Made by a program: the position numbers and the translations under genes
Notes under the pieces: generated by a model
Databases searched by the model: none
What the model saw: the letters and a program-made list of their open reading frames with translations, nothing else
What the model was told of the DNA's origin: nothing
From: Bacillota bacterium
Lineage (GTDB): Bacteria; Bacillota_I; Bacilli_A; Acholeplasmatales; Acholeplasmataceae
Reading direction: 5' to 3'
Assembly (NCBI GenBank): GCA_027620815.1
Contig: JAQCDH010000037.1
Coordinates: 1-7,259 of the forward strand
DNA length: 7,259 bases
Part shown: positions 6,468-7,259 of the stretch, piece by piece
How the letters are laid out: every line of letters begins with the position of its first letter
How positions within the stretch are numbered: the stretch's first letter is position 1

Positions 6468-6980
6468 ATGATGGAATTATTAGAGACATTAAAAAAACGT
6501 TTTGAGAAAAACATGCATCGTCATGAAGGACTTGTTTTTGAAGAGGTTCAAGAAAAATTAATTCAACATCTAGACACGATTTTAAAGATGGAACAATCTG
6601 GTGGAGAACCCGATGTTGTTGTATTAGAGGATAAGTTGTATGTGATTGATATGGCTAAAGAATCGCCAAAGTTAAGAGGAAGTCTTTGTTATGATAAAGA
6701 AGCAAGTCTTGCTAGAAAAAACTTTCCACCAGTATCCTCTGCATTAGAAATGGCAGCGTCTTTAGGGATTTCTCTTATTGATGAAATGATGTATGTAAAA
6801 CTTCAAGACATCGAAGATTTTGATTTAAAAACGTCCTCATGGATATTAACTGATGAAAAGTTAAGATCACTTGGTGGAGCATTATTTGGAGATAAACGTT
6901 ATCAACGATCATTTATTTATCATAATGGTGTTGATTCTTATTATGGTTCAAGAGGATTTAGAGGATATATAACGCTTTAG
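6468..6980 (+). CDS. DUF4256 family protein, function unknown
   Basis: Cytoplasmic protein of 170 residues matching the DUF4256 family, which is spread among Firmicutes and other bacteria and has no established function. Recognisable family blocks are the N-terminal helix LKKRFEKNMHRHEGL, GGEPDVV (45-51), AKESPKLRGSLCYDKEA (about 63-79), TSSWI, GGALFGDKRYQRSFIYHNG (136-154) and SYYGSRGFRG (157-166). Conserved Asp, Glu, Arg, Tyr and His residues in these blocks are compatible with an enzyme or ligand-binding role, but none can be assigned. No signal peptide or membrane segment is seen. AGAGG (6458-6462) serves two adjacent ATG codons, 6468 (five-base spacing) and 6471 (eight-base); the choice changes the protein by one residue. 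It stands 25 bases after the acetyltransferase gene and eight bases before mscL, so it is likely in an operon with them. Confidence 0.88.
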   Translation: MMELLETLKKRFEKNMHRHEGLVFEEVQEKLIQHLDTILKMEQSGGEPDVVVLEDKLYVIDMAKESPKLRGSLCYDKEASLARKNFPPVSSALEMAASLGISLIDEMMYVKLQDIEDFDLKTSSWILTDEKLRSLGGALFGDKRYQRSFIYHNGVDSYYGSRGFRGYITL

Positions 6981-6984
6981 GAGG
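6979..6984 (+). promoter_or_regulatory. mscL ribosome binding site overlapping the DUF4256 stop codon
   Basis: AGGAGG is a perfect Shine-Dalgarno core whose first two bases are the last two of the TAG stop codon of the DUF4256 gene. Four bases separate it from ATG 6989. Terminating ribosomes would cover the site, so mscL translation is probably coupled to DUF4256. No convincing separate promoter is seen for mscL. Confidence 0.7.
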
Positions 6985-6988
6985 CAAT

Positions 6989-7259
6989 ATGAAACAGTTC
7001 TTAAAAGATTTTAAATCATTTATATCAAAAGGAAATGCGCTTGATTTAGCTGTTGGACTTGTGATTGGGACAGCATTTAATAATATTGTTAAAAGTTTAG
7101 TCAATGATATCATCATGCCCTTATTTAGTTTGATTGGTGGTAAAAGTATGTCCTCATGGTTTTTATTATTAAGAGGCACTCAAACATTTAATGAAGAACT
7201 TGGCACCTACGTGTTTTCTCAGGATGCAGTGATATTAAATTACGGGTTATTTATCAATA
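6989..7259 (+). CDS. mscL: Large-conductance mechanosensitive channel MscL (3' end outside window)
   Basis: First 90 residues of MscL, the pentameric membrane channel that opens under membrane tension to release solutes during sudden osmotic down-shock. The start shows the amphipathic N-terminal helix (MKQFLKDFKSFISKGN) leading into the pore-lining first helix, LDLAVGLVIGTAFNNIVKSL, then NDIIMPLFSLIGG at its outer end. The following external loop ends in ILNYGLFIN, which in this family leads into the second membrane helix. The remaining third or so (second helix and cytoplasmic helix) is beyond the window. MscL matters especially to cells without a rigid wall, which would suit the suspected host, but that is inference. 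It is eight bases behind the DUF4256 gene and likely the last or a late gene of the same operon. Confidence 0.95.
   Translation, partial: MKQFLKDFKSFISKGNALDLAVGLVIGTAFNNIVKSLVNDIIMPLFSLIGGKSMSSWFLLLRGTQTFNEELGTYVFSQDAVILNYGLFIN

Noticed and set aside
6968..6973. TATAAC as a -10 promoter for mscL
   Set aside because: There is no TGn or -35 support, and it falls inside conserved coding sequence of DUF4256; a start there would leave almost no leader before the ribosome binding site.
6958..7179. Reverse-strand open frame over the DUF4256/mscL junction
   Set aside because: It lies opposite a clear mscL N terminus and has no recognisable family or ribosome binding site; the other reverse-strand frames (14-235, 929-1141, 3329-3511) and the + frame at 4145-4351 are likewise shadows of real genes.
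1..7259. TGA read as tryptophan (mycoplasma code)
   Set aside because: TGA ends both mgtE genes and the photolyase at the expected protein lengths, and conserved Trp positions are all TGG.

Overview
The window is AT-rich bacterial DNA, and every gene that can be recognised lies on the + strand. Genes are packed tightly, with gaps of 8 to 41 bases or overlaps of 1 to 4 bases. TGA closes three of the genes (both mgtE copies and the photolyase) and tryptophan is written TGG, so the standard bacterial code applies. Low GC, lysine/isoleucine-rich proteins and Firmicute-like gene content under the standard code suggest a low-GC Firmicute or a standard-code mollicute such as Acholeplasma or a relative. 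That placement is inference; no rRNA or other phylogenetic marker is present.

Left block (1-3201). Two mgtE-type Mg2+ channel genes sit in tandem, the first cut by the window edge. They join at a TGATG stop/start junction. An M32 metallocarboxypeptidase gene follows; it appears to have its own extended -10 promoter, formed across the stop codon of the second mgtE. A strong hairpin with a T-tract ends the block directly after the peptidase stop codon.

Middle (3211-4527). An RlmD/RlmCD-type 23S rRNA m5U methyltransferase with TRAM domain, Fe-S cysteines and SAM-methyltransferase domain begins nine bases after the terminator T-tract, with no Shine-Dalgarno sequence.

Right block (4543-7259). 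A photolyase/cryptochrome-family gene, an SSAT-like GNAT acetyltransferase, a DUF4256 protein and the start of mscL form a probable operon. The photolyase start codon lies where the transcription start of a perfect extended -10 is expected, so the mRNA is predicted to be leaderless. A 14-bp perfect palindrome overlaps that -10 and looks like an operator. Together the block could serve stress survival: UV repair, polyamine or diamine acetylation, and osmotic release.

No CRISPR array, transposon, tRNA, rRNA, prophage or defence system is visible, and most genes are ordinary housekeeping families. The most interesting signals are the non-coding architecture in front of the methyltransferase and photolyase genes, the divergent flavin pocket of the photolyase, and the uncharacterised DUF4256 gene between the acetyltransferase and mscL.
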